DNA of 57,768 nucleotides from Robiginitomaculum sp. (GCA_002733495.1 NVVV01000009.1:1-57768); one strand, 5' to 3'; shown: positions 36,882 through 46,152, counted from the stretch's first letter. Notes: generated from the sequence alone by a model not told the origin. Made by a program: numbers and translations.

Positions 36882-37952
36882 ATGCGCCGCCTGAACCTTG
36901 CTTTGGCCTTATGGCTGCTCATATCTGCCCCTGCCTTTGCGAACATTCGCGATGCTAGTCTGGGTATTGAAGGCAGCGATGCCCTAAGCCTGATCCAGTT
37001 TGATCGCCAGCCCGCCGATGTCACGGTGCGTGCCGCACCGCAAGGCCTTGATATTTTTGTCAGTGGCGTCAGCGCCCGGGCCACCACCATAACCCCGCCT
37101 GATACACATTTGATCTCGGCCATCGACGTGACCCCGGTCCAGGGCGGTGTACAGCTGACCTATCATTTTACGTCCCCCCCCTTAAGCAGCCGCGCCGAGA
37201 TCTATGCCAACGCCATTATGATCCGTGCCGGGTTTGACCATCCCCTTGGCGCACAACGTGCCGGCCTGCATTTCAAGCCCGCGCCGTCGACGTCTTCTAC
37301 ACCAGTAAGAACCACCGCAATCTCAGCGCAACAACAGGCCAGCACCACTTACGTTGCACCAAGTGCCACGGCCTCAACCTTTGGGCACGCGCAAAGTCCA
37401 GACCAAAAGAGCAATCAAGGCAAGACACAAACCGCACAGGCTGAACCCGCCCCGTCTGAGTACACGCAAAATGGACGTGGCCTGACCACTGAAAAGGCTG
37501 CACAAGGCCCCAAGGAAACCTCGGAACACAAGGTCCCAAAACATGATGGCGACGTTACAGAACCGCCAGAGCCAGACGTGCGTGGCACGGGCATGATCCG
37601 TGATGCTGCGGTTACGCAAAGCAGCGAAAGCCTGTCGGCACAAACCTGCGCGGCGGTGGAAAAAGCAGTGCAAGACGACCCCTGGGCGCTGGACAAACTA
37701 TCGCTTTATGGGGCCTGCATTGCCAAAGAGGGACGTACGGGCGAAGCCAAGGAAGTGTTCGAGCGTCTTCTTACTTTTGATCCCGATATGATGTCCGCCT
37801 ATATGGGTCTTGGGGCTATTGCCCAGGAAAGCGGCAACACGGCAGAGGCCAAGCGTCATTACCAGCAAGCACTGAAACTCGGTGGTTCTGATGCCCAGGC
37901 GACACAAATCCGCTCGCTTCTGGGCGCACTGAATAAAACGCCACAGCATTAA
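36882..37952 (+). CDS. Secreted protein with C-terminal TPR repeats
   Basis: A 356-residue protein: Sec signal peptide (about 1-20, ending PAFA), an N-terminal beta-rich region (about 22-130), a low-complexity Ser/Thr/Pro/Gln linker (about 135-245), and C-terminal TPR helices (EAKEVFERLLTFDPDMMSAYMGLGAIAQES then AEAKRHYQQALKLGG). Likely periplasmic scaffold. Stop codons of this gene and the convergent monooxygenase gene abut with no gap. Confidence 0.68.
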   Translation: MRRLNLALALWLLISAPAFANIRDASLGIEGSDALSLIQFDRQPADVTVRAAPQGLDIFVSGVSARATTITPPDTHLISAIDVTPVQGGVQLTYHFTSPPLSSRAEIYANAIMIRAGFDHPLGAQRAGLHFKPAPSTSSTPVRTTAISAQQQASTTYVAPSATASTFGHAQSPDQKSNQGKTQTAQAEPAPSEYTQNGRGLTTEKAAQGPKETSEHKVPKHDGDVTEPPEPDVRGTGMIRDAAVTQSSESLSAQTCAAVEKAVQDDPWALDKLSLYGACIAKEGRTGEAKEVFERLLTFDPDMMSAYMGLGAIAQESGNTAEAKRHYQQALKLGGSDAQATQIRSLLGALNKTPQH

Positions 37953-39437
37953 TCAGGGCGCTGGTGTTTTTACACTGCTGATCTCATAATCATTAAAATC
38001 TGGCCGGGCCATCAGGCGGCGAAAGCGCGCTGTGGAATGCGGCCAGAGCGTCGGTATAGTCCCGTCAGCAGACTTATACCAGCTGTTACAGCCCGTGGCC
38101 CACACCATATTTTCCAGATCACTGGCAATAGAGGTATTATAGCGCATCTCAGCTTCTTCACGAACATCCAGTGCGCGCGAACCGGCGTAATTGATCGCCT
38201 TCATGATATAATTGATCTGCGCCTCGATAATCAGAATCATCGAGGAATGACCAAGCCCGGTATTGGGGCCCAAAAGCGTAAAAAAGTTTGGAAACCCCGG
38301 ATAAGATACACCACGATAGGCGCTAAGACGTTGGGTAAAACGCTGGTGTAAATCCAGTCCATTTTTGCCTTTAATTGCCAGCCCTGCCAGAAAGTTCGTG
38401 GCCTCAAACCCCGTGGCCAGCACAATCACATCAGCGGCAATTTCGCGCCCGGATTGTGTGTGGATGCCATCCTCGTCTATGGACTCAATCCCATCGGTGA
38501 TCAGGTCCACATTGCCGCGCATCAGGGTTTGATAATAATCATCAGAGAGCAAAATGCGTTTACAGCCCAAAGGATAATCGGGGGTCAGTTTGGCGCGCAT
38601 ATCCGGATCGTGGATAATTTCCTGCATAGAACGCAAAGCCGCTTTAGCCATCATTTTTGACATCATGCTGTTTTTGAAAAACACACGAAAGCTGAACACA
38701 TCGCGGCTTATGTCCATATAGGCACGTTTGATCTTCAACAAAAACGGGACGCGCCGCCAGCGGGCCTTTTCTCGCGGCCCGTAGGCCCGGTCACGGCGCG
38801 GCACAATATAATTTGCCGTGCGCTGAAAAACAGTGAGCTGTTCCACCTTATCCACAATGGCCGGTGCAATCTGCACTGTGCTGGCCGCACTGCCAATAAT
38901 GGCCACGGCTTTGCCCTTCAAGGACAGATTATCCGGCCAGCGGGCCGAGTGAAAAATTTTCCCTTTGAATGTCTCCATCCCCTTGATTTTGGGAATAAGC
39001 GGCACGCTGAGCGGGCCGGTGGCACTGATCACAAAGCGCGCACAGAGCTTTTCCCCCTCTTCGGTATAGAGCACCCAATGACCTGCCTCGTCATCAAAAT
39101 GCATTTTGGCAATGGGGGTTTTCAGGCGCACATTGCCGGTCACGCCAAAGCGGCGGGCACAATCCTCGACATACGTTTTAATCTCGCTTTGACGGGAATA
39201 CGCATAGGTCCAGTCCGGATTGGGGGAATGGGAATAGCAATACAGATGCGAAGGCACATCACAGCCAGCGCCGGGATAGGTGTTATCGTGCCAGGTGCCG
39301 CTCAGGCCATCGGTTTTTTCAAAAATGATAAAATCATCAATACCGGCGCGCTTTAGCGCTATGCCCATGCCAATGCCGGAAAACCCGGCGCCGATTATGG
39401 CAACGTTCAAGACGTGCTCTGGATCATGCTTGCTCAT
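37953..39437 (-). CDS. Flavin-containing monooxygenase, Baeyer-Villiger-like
   Basis: A protein of about 494 residues. Two Rossmann motifs (GAGFSG near the start, GSAAST near 180), the BVMO-type fingerprint FKGKIFHSARWPD between them, and ATG-containing ATGFEATNF fit the type I BVMO / flavin monooxygenase group, using FAD and NADPH to oxygenate ketones or heteroatoms. GTWHDNTYPGAGCDVPSH is the characteristic N-terminal stretch. I take the ATG at 39437 with a G-rich site upstream rather than 39446. Confidence 0.85.
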   Translation of the reverse strand: MSKHDPEHVLNVAIIGAGFSGIGMGIALKRAGIDDFIIFEKTDGLSGTWHDNTYPGAGCDVPSHLYCYSHSPNPDWTYAYSRQSEIKTYVEDCARRFGVTGNVRLKTPIAKMHFDDEAGHWVLYTEEGEKLCARFVISATGPLSVPLIPKIKGMETFKGKIFHSARWPDNLSLKGKAVAIIGSAASTVQIAPAIVDKVEQLTVFQRTANYIVPRRDRAYGPREKARWRRVPFLLKIKRAYMDISRDVFSFRVFFKNSMMSKMMAKAALRSMQEIIHDPDMRAKLTPDYPLGCKRILLSDDYYQTLMRGNVDLITDGIESIDEDGIHTQSGREIAADVIVLATGFEATNFLAGLAIKGKNGLDLHQRFTQRLSAYRGVSYPGFPNFFTLLGPNTGLGHSSMILIIEAQINYIMKAINYAGSRALDVREEAEMRYNTSIASDLENMVWATGCNSWYKSADGTIPTLWPHSTARFRRLMARPDFNDYEISSVKTPAP

Positions 39438-39550
39438 AATCTGCATCCCCCCGCGCTGGTCAGTGCACTAGGAAAATCCGTGAAAATCAGTACACCCATA
39501 ATTTCGTACCCTCTTGGCAATAAGTGAACAGTGTTTACGAGGCTTTGACA

Positions 39551-40255
39551 ATGCAAAAAAATAACCATGCGCTGGTACTTTTTTCCGGCGGACAGGATAG
39601 CGCGCTTTGCCTTGTCTGGGCCTTGCAACGCTTTGAACACGTCGAAACCATTGGCTTTGATTATGGCCAGCGCCACCATGTCGAACTTTCCGTGCGACAG
39701 GACTTTCTCTCGGCTTTGCGCGAAAACTTCCATGACCTGGCCCCGCGCCTTGGCGAAGATCATAACGTAGACCTTGGCGGGTTTGGCGCCTTGGGGCAAA
39801 GCGCGTTGACTGAAGAGCGCGAAATTACTTTTAATGAAACCGGCCTGCCCGACACCTTTGTACCCGGGCGCAATCTGGTTTTCTTCACCGCAGCGGCGGC
39901 GTTGGGCTATCGGCGCGGCCTGATGGCGCTGGTCGGCGGCATGTGTGAAACCGATTATTCGGGGTATCCGGATTGCCGCCAAGACACCTTGCAATCCATG
40001 CAACACACCCTGCGTCTGGGCATGGAAGCCAACTTCACCATCCACACCCCGCTTATGGAAATGGACAAGGCGCAAAGCTGGCAGATGGGGTATGATATGG
40101 GCGGGCAGGACTTGGTTGATCTGATTATAGAGCACACCCACACCTGTTATCTGGGAGTGCGCGATACCCGCCATGACTGGGGCTATGGGTGCGCCGCCTG
40201 CCCGGCCTGTGACTTGCGGGCCAAGGGTTGGCAAAATTGGAGCGCGAAGCGATGA
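39551..40255 (+). CDS. queC: 7-cyano-7-deazaguanine synthase QueC
   Basis: A protein of about 234 residues. The PP-loop SGGQDS binds ATP; the zinc Cys set is HTCYLG and GCAACPAC near the C-terminus; GRNLVFF and PDTFVPG fit QueC. It converts 7-carboxy-7-deazaguanine to preQ0 with ammonia and ATP. It overlaps queE as ATGA. A GTG at 39524 is a possible upstream start, but GAGG precedes the ATG at 39551. The order queC-queE-queD forms a preQ0 synthesis operon; queF and tgt are not in the window. Confidence 0.92.
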   Translation: MQKNNHALVLFSGGQDSALCLVWALQRFEHVETIGFDYGQRHHVELSVRQDFLSALRENFHDLAPRLGEDHNVDLGGFGALGQSALTEEREITFNETGLPDTFVPGRNLVFFTAAAALGYRRGLMALVGGMCETDYSGYPDCRQDTLQSMQHTLRLGMEANFTIHTPLMEMDKAQSWQMGYDMGGQDLVDLIIEHTHTCYLGVRDTRHDWGYGCAACPACDLRAKGWQNWSAKR

Positions 40256-40881
40256 CCTATTCGGTCAAGGAAATGTTTTTGACCCTGCAAGGCGAAGGCG
40301 CACAAGCCGGACGCCCCGCAGTTTTTATGCGCTTTACCGGCTGTAATCTCTGGTCCGGGCGCGAAGTGGATCGCCACAAGGCCCAATGCCAATTTTGCGA
40401 CACGGATTTTATTGGCATGGATGGGCAAAACGGCGCCCAGTTCACAACGCCCACGGCGCTGGCACGCGCTGCTTTTGCGCTTTGGCCCGGTGGCGGCAAG
40501 CCCTATGTGGTCTGCACCGGCGGCGAGCCTTTATTGCAATTAGAGGCCGCGCTGATCGACGCCTTACACAAGGTTGGTTTTGAGATTGCCGTGGAAACTA
40601 ATGGCACCCTTGCTGCCCCCACTGGCATAGACTGGCTGTGCGTCAGCCCCAAAGCCGGCACGGAATTAGCGCAAAAAAGCGGCAATGAGCTGAAACTGGT
40701 TTTCCCACAAAAAGACCAAAGCCCAGCAGATTTTGAACATCTGGACTTTGACCGTTTTGTGCTGCAACCCATGGACGGGCCGCAGATAGTGGAATATACG
40801 CGCAGCGCCGTAGAGTATTGTCTTTCACACCCCCATTGGGGCCTCAGCCTGCAGACGCACAAATGGATCGGAATTTCTTAA
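40252..40881 (+). CDS. queE: 7-carboxy-7-deazaguanine synthase QueE
   Basis: A 209-residue radical SAM enzyme. The cluster motif CxxxxxxxxxxxxxxCxxC starts at TGCNLW and ends QCQFC, the 14-residue spacing being diagnostic for QueE rather than the usual CxxxCxxC. GGEPLLQ is the SAM-binding strand. It makes CDG from 6-carboxytetrahydropterin, the QueD product. Its ATG overlaps the queC stop, and its end overlaps the queD start. Confidence 0.92.
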   Translation: MTYSVKEMFLTLQGEGAQAGRPAVFMRFTGCNLWSGREVDRHKAQCQFCDTDFIGMDGQNGAQFTTPTALARAAFALWPGGGKPYVVCTGGEPLLQLEAALIDALHKVGFEIAVETNGTLAAPTGIDWLCVSPKAGTELAQKSGNELKLVFPQKDQSPADFEHLDFDRFVLQPMDGPQIVEYTRSAVEYCLSHPHWGLSLQTHKWIGIS

Positions 40882-41270
40882 ACACCCTGGACGCCATGAA
40901 ACGCCGCCCAGCCAGTATCAGCCGTGCCGCCTGGTTTGAGGCTGCACATCATCTGGCTGAATGTGCCGACGGGCAGGGCTATACCCATATGCACGGCCAT
41001 TCCTTTTTGGTTACACTGACCGTGACCGGCATACCCGACGGCCCCAATGGCTGGGTCGAGGATCTGGCCAGCTTAAAAGCAGCATTGGAAAAGGTCCGCG
41101 CCACGCTGGATCACGCCTGCCTGAATGATATTGAGGGCCTGCAAAAACCGTCTCTGGAACGGCTGTGCGCCTGGATTGCCGCCTATGTGCAACCGGACCT
41201 TCCAGGTCTCAGCGCCGTCGAGGTTTCGCGCCCATCCTTGAATGAAACCTGTCGGTTGAAACTGGACTAA
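40863..41270 (+). CDS. queD: 6-carboxytetrahydropterin synthase-like QueD with altered active site
   Basis: A protein of about 135 residues of the QueD/PTPS family, third in queC-queE-queD. Zinc ligands are present (FEAAHHL and HMHGHSF) as are the Asp-His of TLDHACLND. The catalytic Cys of E. coli QueD (GHKCGRLHGH) is replaced: the same position here is Tyr (GQGYTHMHGH). The E. coli Glu in VKETC aligns with Arg or Pro (VSRPS). Start choice is uncertain: ATG at 40863 overlaps queE by 19 bases; ATG at 40896 is also possible. Function in preQ0 synthesis is inferred from operon context. Confidence 0.78.
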   Translation: MDRNFLNTLDAMKRRPASISRAAWFEAAHHLAECADGQGYTHMHGHSFLVTLTVTGIPDGPNGWVEDLASLKAALEKVRATLDHACLNDIEGLQKPSLERLCAWIAAYVQPDLPGLSAVEVSRPSLNETCRLKLD

Positions 41271-41279
41271 AGCGCGGCC

Positions 41280-42323
41280 TTATTGCGCGCGGGCCTCGGC
41301 AAACGAAATCAGTTTTTGCGCCTTTTCGTCCCACAACCCCAAACGCACACAGCCAAAGCTCTGCCATAAGGTCAGACGTTTTAGAGACGCCAGCTCCGGG
41401 TGGTCGCTTAATACCTGACGCAAGCGATAATAGGGAATACGGCTGCAGAGATGGTGTACATGATGTATGCCAATATTGGCAGTAAACCAGCGCAGCACCC
41501 CCGGCAGGTCGTAATGCGAGCTGCCATAAAGCGCAGCGTCCTGAACCTGCCAGTCTTCGCCCCTGGCCCAAACCGTGCCGTCAAACTGGTGCTGTACATA
41601 AAACAGCCAGACCCCAATGGAGGCGGCCACAATGGCGATCGGCAAATGCACCAGAAAAAACGGGCCAAGGCCGATAAAATAAATTACCAGAACGGCCAGC
41701 ACCAGCATCATCACATTGGTACCCATAGCGCTCAGCCAATAGCGCCAGCCGGCGCGCATAAAGCCCAAAGGCAAGCGCTGGCGCAGCAGGAAATTATAGG
41801 CTGGACCAATGCCGAACAACACCAGCGGGTGCCGGTAAAGACGATAAGAAAAACGGCCCCTGCGCGATAAATCCTGATATTCCTCAACCGTCAGCGTATC
41901 AATGTCGCCATAGCCGCGCTTGTCCAGATTGCCTGATGTAGCGTGATGGATGGCATGGGCGCGCCGCCAGACATAATAGGGCGTCAAGGTGAACACACCC
42001 AAAATACGCCCCACCCAGTCATTGATGATTTTCTTTTTGAAAAACGCCCCATGCCCACAATCATGCTGGATCAGGAACATGCGCACCATAAAGGCCCCGG
42101 CGGGAATGCTGATCAACAGGCTCAGCCAATAGCTGATGGAAAGGGCCCACCAGGCGGCTGCCCAGAGCGCAAAAAACGGCACAGCCGTCATGACAAGTTC
42201 CAGTGTCGAGCGCGAGGCGCTTGGCTCCCAATATTTAAGCAAAATGGGCAACCATTCCCGTGCTGATGTGGGTGATGCCGATACCTCTGAGGGAGATAAT
42301 GCCTCGGGACGCGTGGAACGCAT
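41280..42323 (-). CDS. Membrane fatty acid desaturase
   Basis: A 347-residue integral membrane di-iron enzyme. Its three His boxes are HDCGH, HAIHH and HHVHH, separated by hydrophobic segments that fold as four membrane helices. The family introduces double bonds into fatty acyl chains using oxygen and an electron donor. It converges on queD with nine bases between stops. With fabA/fabB in the same window it provides a second, oxygen-dependent route to unsaturated chains. Regioselectivity is not readable. Confidence 0.88.
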   Translation of the reverse strand: MRSTRPEALSPSEVSASPTSAREWLPILLKYWEPSASRSTLELVMTAVPFFALWAAAWWALSISYWLSLLISIPAGAFMVRMFLIQHDCGHGAFFKKKIINDWVGRILGVFTLTPYYVWRRAHAIHHATSGNLDKRGYGDIDTLTVEEYQDLSRRGRFSYRLYRHPLVLFGIGPAYNFLLRQRLPLGFMRAGWRYWLSAMGTNVMMLVLAVLVIYFIGLGPFFLVHLPIAIVAASIGVWLFYVQHQFDGTVWARGEDWQVQDAALYGSSHYDLPGVLRWFTANIGIHHVHHLCSRIPYYRLRQVLSDHPELASLKRLTLWQSFGCVRLGLWDEKAQKLISFAEARAQ

Positions 42324-42472
42324 ACAAAAACGAGCCTTCTTATTGTGGTCACGAACGTGTTTAGATCAATAAAGCAGTCACCAGATTGCGCAACCGCTTT
42401 GGCACAGGTCAAGCCATAGATCACCGCAGTTTGCAGTGGAAACCCATATTTTCCTCTGATAAACACCCCCAT

Positions 42473-42549
42473 GGTCCCGTAGCTCAGTTGGATAGAGCAC
42501 CAGATTCCTAATCTGGGGGTCGCGCGTTCGAATCGCGCCGGGATCACCA
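42473..42549 (+). tRNA. tRNA-Arg (anticodon CCT)
   Basis: A complete cloverleaf by eye: acceptor stem GGTCCCG / CGGGATC, D-arm GCTC...GAGC, anticodon stem CCAGA / TCTGG with loop TTCCTAA giving anticodon CCT (reads AGG), variable loop, T-arm GCGCG-TTCGAAT-CGCGC, discriminator A and encoded CCA (42547-42549). One wobble pair in the acceptor stem. Length 77 with CCA. Confidence 0.95.
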
Positions 42550-42579
42550 TTATTAGTGCCCTATCGCGACGACAAGCCT

Positions 42580-42657
42580 CGCTATATGAGGGCGAACTTG
42601 CTTGTGCTATCGTGGTGCTGGCGCCCGCTATATGAGCACGGGCTTGCTTGTGCTATC
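42580..42657 (+). repeat. Two direct copies of a 32-base unit after the tRNA
   Basis: Copies at 42580-42611 and 42626-42657 share CGCTATATGAG at the left and CTTGCTTGTGCTATC at the right with about four differences between. They are spaced by 14 bases. Only two copies exist, so this is a local duplication or part of a dispersed repeat rather than an array. Confidence 0.7.
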
Positions 42658-42692
42658 CCCCGTCATCTCGTTAAGAAAGAAACAGAAAATAA

Positions 42693-43031
42693 ATGAGCGA
42701 ACTGCCCTCCTGCCCCAAATGCCAGTCTGTCTATACCTATGAAGATAGTAGTCTGCTGGTCTGCCCTGAATGCGCCCACGAGTGGAATGATGGCGACACA
42801 CCTGCATCAGAGGGCGATGCCACGATCAAAGATGCCAATGGCAATGCGCTTGCCGATGGCGACACCATCACGGTGATTAAGGATTTGAAGGTCAAAGGCA
42901 CATCTTTGGTTGTGAAAGTTGGCACCAAGGTCAAGAACATCCGCCTGGTGGACGGTGATCACGATATTGATTGTAAAATCCCCGGTATCGGCGCGATGAA
43001 GTTGAAATCAGAGTTTGTCAAAAAGATATAA
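42693..43031 (+). CDS. Zinc-ribbon PhnA/YjdM family protein
   Basis: A 112-residue protein. The N-terminal zinc ribbon is CPKC...CPEC (about 7-28) and the C-terminal PhnA domain reads [25 protein letters not shown] and ID-CKI-PG-GAMKLK. Despite the old name, this family is not phosphonoacetate hydrolase; the true function is unclear. A stand-alone gene after the tRNA. Confidence 0.9.
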   Translation: MSELPSCPKCQSVYTYEDSSLLVCPECAHEWNDGDTPASEGDATIKDANGNALADGDTITVIKDLKVKGTSLVVKVGTKVKNIRLVDGDHDIDCKIPGIGAMKLKSEFVKKI

Positions 43032-43092
43032 GACCTTTATTTTCTTCTCTGCGCCCCCCACGTATGCATCTGTCTGACAGGAGCGGGCCATT

Positions 43093-43905
43093 TTGGATAA
43101 GCAGATGCACCATAGCCACGCGACCCAGAACGCTTCTCGCATTGTGCCCCCTCAGGCGCATCGGCTAGAGGCGTTTTTTACCGGCAAGGCCTATGCGCCT
43201 CACCGCCACGATACCTATGCCATCGGCATCACCATGCAAGGCGTGCAACGTTTTGATTATCGGGGCAAGGCGCGCAATGCCCTGCCCGGCAATATTGTCG
43301 TTCTGCACCCTGATGAAGTGCATGATGGCCGCGCCGGCACGAAGGACGGGTTTCGCTATCGCACCCTCTATATAGAGCCCTCGCTCATACAAAGTGTGCT
43401 TGGCGGCAAACCATTGCCCTTTATCAAGGGGGGCGTTTCACAGGACCCCAGACTATTCGCCGTGGTTTTACCATTTCTGGAAAATCTGGATCGCCCTTTG
43501 GAAACACTGGAATATCAGGACGCTGTCTATGATCTGGCCATGGTTATGGAACTGATGACCAGTGATGAAAAGCCGCTCAAACCCCATGCCTGCCGGTCTG
43601 CGGAATTGGCGCGGCAATTTATCCACGAGCATATGGACGAAGACATCACACTGGATATTCTGGAAAGAATTTCAGATTGCGACCGCTGGGCATTGTCGCG
43701 TCATTTCAGGGCTATGTTTGGCACCAGCCCCTACCGCTATCTGACTATGCGAAGACTGGATCAAGCGCGGATCATGATGATTGCGGGCAATTCAATTGCA
43801 CAAAGCGCCATCGCCTGCATGTTTTCTGACCAAAGCCATTTTACCCGCCACTTCAAAAAGGCCTATGGCCTGACCCCAAGACAGTGGACCGCAAACTTCG
43901 CTTGA
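43093..43905 (+). CDS. AraC-family transcriptional regulator
   Basis: A 270-residue regulator. The N-terminal cupin-like sensing domain has HRHDTYAIGI and PGNIVVLHPDEVHDG; the C-terminal double HTH shows LARQFIHEHMDEDITLD, WALSRHFRAMFGTSPYRYL, and QSAIACMFSDQSHFTRHFKKAYGLTPRQW. TTG at 43093 has AGGAG nine bases upstream and is preferred; ATG at 43105 lacks a site. The target is unknown; the CPBP protease gene lies 84 bases downstream. Confidence 0.85.
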   Translation: MDKQMHHSHATQNASRIVPPQAHRLEAFFTGKAYAPHRHDTYAIGITMQGVQRFDYRGKARNALPGNIVVLHPDEVHDGRAGTKDGFRYRTLYIEPSLIQSVLGGKPLPFIKGGVSQDPRLFAVVLPFLENLDRPLETLEYQDAVYDLAMVMELMTSDEKPLKPHACRSAELARQFIHEHMDEDITLDILERISDCDRWALSRHFRAMFGTSPYRYLTMRRLDQARIMMIAGNSIAQSAIACMFSDQSHFTRHFKKAYGLTPRQWTANFA

Positions 43906-43989
43906 GCTGAACGCGCACAATCGTTCTATCATAGACACACCATTCTCGACATACTTGGGTTTTGAACCAAAAGTAATAGAGAGAATCTC

Positions 43990-44697
43990 GTGGAAAAACA
44001 AAAATCAGAAAAGCTGATTGCCTTCATTGAGGTGATCGGATTTGTTGCCTTTGCGCTCATACTTAAACGGGGTTTGGACCCGGTTTTCTGGCGTTTTGCC
44101 GGACCCGTTTCACTCATCATCGTTTTGGTTATCCTGACAGGGTATATGCGGGCACGTGGCTTACGCTGGTCAGAGATGGGCCTGCGCCCCTTGCCCGGCA
44201 TCAAGGCAAAACTAATGGTGATCCCGCAGGCCTTTCTTGTTTTTCTGGCCTTTGTCGCCGCCGTGGCGCCCATTCTACTGATAAGCGAGGCACTGGGGCT
44301 GACCTTCATGACCGAAATTCCCGCTGGTGTTGAAGAGCGCTGGGGCGATATTGCTGGCAGCTTGCCCAATTATCTCCTGTGGATGGGCATTGTCTGGACG
44401 GCGGCAGCCTTTGGTGAGGAAATGTTCTTTCGGGGGTTTTTGATCACCCGGCTGCAAGCCGCCTTCAAAGGACTGCCTATGGCCAATGTTTTGGCCGTTT
44501 TGCTGCCCGCACTGTTGTTTGGCTATGGGCATATGTATTATCAGGGATTGCGCGGCCTTATTGTCACCGGGGCCATCGCATTGGCCTTTGGCACCATGTT
44601 CCTGGTGTTCAAGCGCAATTTGTGGCCGATTATCCTGCTGCACGGCATTATTGATTCCTTAGGCATGACCTCACGGTATATGAACTGGGATACATAG
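43990..44697 (+). CDS. CPBP-family intramembrane metalloprotease
   Basis: A 235-residue membrane protein with about six to seven hydrophobic helices. The Abi/CPBP motifs are EEMFFRG (the EExxxR motif), FGYGHMY (the second His) and ILLHGIIDS (third motif His). These residues form a Glu/His metal site in the membrane in Rce1-type proteases. The bacterial members include bacteriocin self-immunity proteins; no bacteriocin gene is seen nearby. Confidence 0.82.
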   Translation: MEKQKSEKLIAFIEVIGFVAFALILKRGLDPVFWRFAGPVSLIIVLVILTGYMRARGLRWSEMGLRPLPGIKAKLMVIPQAFLVFLAFVAAVAPILLISEALGLTFMTEIPAGVEERWGDIAGSLPNYLLWMGIVWTAAAFGEEMFFRGFLITRLQAAFKGLPMANVLAVLLPALLFGYGHMYYQGLRGLIVTGAIALAFGTMFLVFKRNLWPIILLHGIIDSLGMTSRYMNWDT

Positions 44698-44754
44698 AAA
44701 GCTGCATCTAACACGGTTGAATTGGCGGGCTTTCCCGTGCACATTTCATCTGAA

Positions 44755-45564
44755 ATGGGCACACAATTACAAACCATCCTGTCACGCCGGACCTTGCTTG
44801 GCGGTGCATTTTGGCTTGGCGGTCTTGGTCCGGCATGGGCAAGAAAGAAAAAGAAGGCGGCGCAGATCCCGCCCGGGCGGGCCGCACGCATTATCAGCGG
44901 GCAGAGCTTTACGCTGAGTGATGGCCGCACCGTTCGCCTTGGTGCCATCGCTGCGCCGCGCATGGCCTATCAGGACATACGCGGCGAACCGCTGGCCAAA
45001 GCCTCACGAGCGGCTTTGCGCCGCCTGATCACCGATCATCTACTTAGTTTTACAGACCCGGCCCCGGACAAGTTTGGCCGCTTAAAAGCACAGGTTTTTG
45101 CGCAAGACCTTGCGACCAGCCCCCCGGTCTGGATACAAAGCGAGATGATAAAACACGGCTTTGCCCGGGTGCACACATGGCGGGATGACAAGACCCACGC
45201 CGCCGCATTACTGGCACTGGAAATTGAGGCAAGAGCCAAAAGGCGCGGGCTTTGGGCCGAAGACTATTATGCGGTGCGTGACGCCCAAAGCATTGGCGCG
45301 TCCATTGGCTCATTTCAAATTGTGCAAGGGCGCATTGTCGATGCCGCCATTGTACGAAAACGTGTGTATTTGAACTTTGGCGCTGACTGGCGTAACGATT
45401 TTACCATCAGCATTGCCCCCAAAGACGCCAAACGCTTTGAACGCGCCGGGATTAATCTGGCCGGGCTATCGGGGGCAAGGGTGCGAGCCCGCGGCCTGAT
45501 CCGCAGCCAGAACGGGGCTATTCTATATATTGATCACCCGGAAGCACTGGAAATTCTGGAATAG
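44755..45564 (+). CDS. Degenerate staphylococcal-nuclease-fold protein with Tat-like signal
   Basis: A protein of about 269 residues. A Tat-type leader (SRRTLLGG then a hydrophobic run ending AWA) suggests export as a folded protein. The body aligns with SNase domains: RTVRLGAIAAPR, DKFGRLKAQVF, WIQSEMIKHGFARV, and EARAKRRGLW. In active SNases the sequence is DGDT and VDTPE; here the positions read SGQS and IAAPR, so Ca ligands and the general base are lost while the two Args are kept. Catalysis is unlikely. The ATG at 44755 starts the Tat leader. Confidence 0.72.
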   Translation: MGTQLQTILSRRTLLGGAFWLGGLGPAWARKKKKAAQIPPGRAARIISGQSFTLSDGRTVRLGAIAAPRMAYQDIRGEPLAKASRAALRRLITDHLLSFTDPAPDKFGRLKAQVFAQDLATSPPVWIQSEMIKHGFARVHTWRDDKTHAAALLALEIEARAKRRGLWAEDYYAVRDAQSIGASIGSFQIVQGRIVDAAIVRKRVYLNFGADWRNDFTISIAPKDAKRFERAGINLAGLSGARVRARGLIRSQNGAILYIDHPEALEILE

Positions 45565-45571
45565 ATACAAA

Positions 45572-45599
45572 AAACCCGGCATCGCGAAATGCCGGGTTT
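45572..45599. terminator. Bidirectional terminator hairpin between the SNase-like gene and carD
   Basis: An 11-base perfect stem, AAACCCGGCAT / ATGCCGGGTTT, with a six-base loop (45583-45588). On the minus strand it is followed by a T tract, serving carD. It sits 8 bases after the plus-strand stop and 22 bases before the carD stop. Confidence 0.85.
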
Positions 45600-45621
45600 C
45601 TTAAAGTTCTGATCGCTAAAA

Positions 45622-46152
45622 TCAGGCGGCGCTGGCGGCACTGACAGCCTTGGCCACCAGGGTTTTAGACAATTTGTCAAAGGCGGCGTCGCGTTCAATT
45701 TTTTCAACGGCGGCAACTTCACGAGCCATGCGATCAATCGCTGATTCGTAAAGCTGGCGCTCGGAATAAGACTGTTCCGGCTGATCGGCATTCCGATGCA
45801 GATCGCGGACCACTTCGGCAATAAAAATCAGATCGCCGGAATTGATCTTGGCTTCATATTCCTGTGCCCGTCGGCTCCACATGGTGCGTTTAATGCGCGG
45901 GCGACCTTTTAGCGTTTTCATGGCATTTTGCACGATGTTTGGCTCGGACAAAGCGCGCATACCGCCGCTTTCGGCGCGCGGCACGGGCACGCGCAATACC
46001 ATTTTATCCTGATCAAACTGGACCACATAGACTTCGAGTTCAATATCCGTCACCGTCTGGGTTTCGACGGCAGAGATTCGGCCAACACCGTGGGCCGGGT
46101 ACACGATATAATCATTGATTTTAAATTTTCTTACAGAGCTGGTCTTTGCCAT
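45622..46152 (-). CDS. carD: CarD/CdnL-type RNA polymerase-binding regulator
   Basis: A 176-residue protein. The N-terminal RNAP-interacting domain has NDYIVYPAHGVGRI and LEVYVVQFDQDKMVLRVPV; the C-terminal helical DNA-binding part contains the Trp motif in TMWSRRAQEYE, then RDLHRNADQPEQSYSERQLYE. CdnL/CarD stabilises open promoter complexes at rRNA and other growth genes. It follows fdxA on the same strand after about 246 bases, as in many alphaproteobacteria. Confidence 0.93.
   Translation of the reverse strand: MAKTSSVRKFKINDYIVYPAHGVGRISAVETQTVTDIELEVYVVQFDQDKMVLRVPVPRAESGGMRALSEPNIVQNAMKTLKGRPRIKRTMWSRRAQEYEAKINSGDLIFIAEVVRDLHRNADQPEQSYSERQLYESAIDRMAREVAAVEKIERDAAFDKLSKTLVAKAVSAASAA

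Noticed and set aside
39434..40234. A 266-codon antisense frame over queC
   Set aside because: QueC on the other strand has clear PP-loop and Cys motifs; the antisense product has none.
42580..42657. Possible CRISPR array
   Set aside because: Only two repeat copies with a 14-base spacer and no cas genes in the window.
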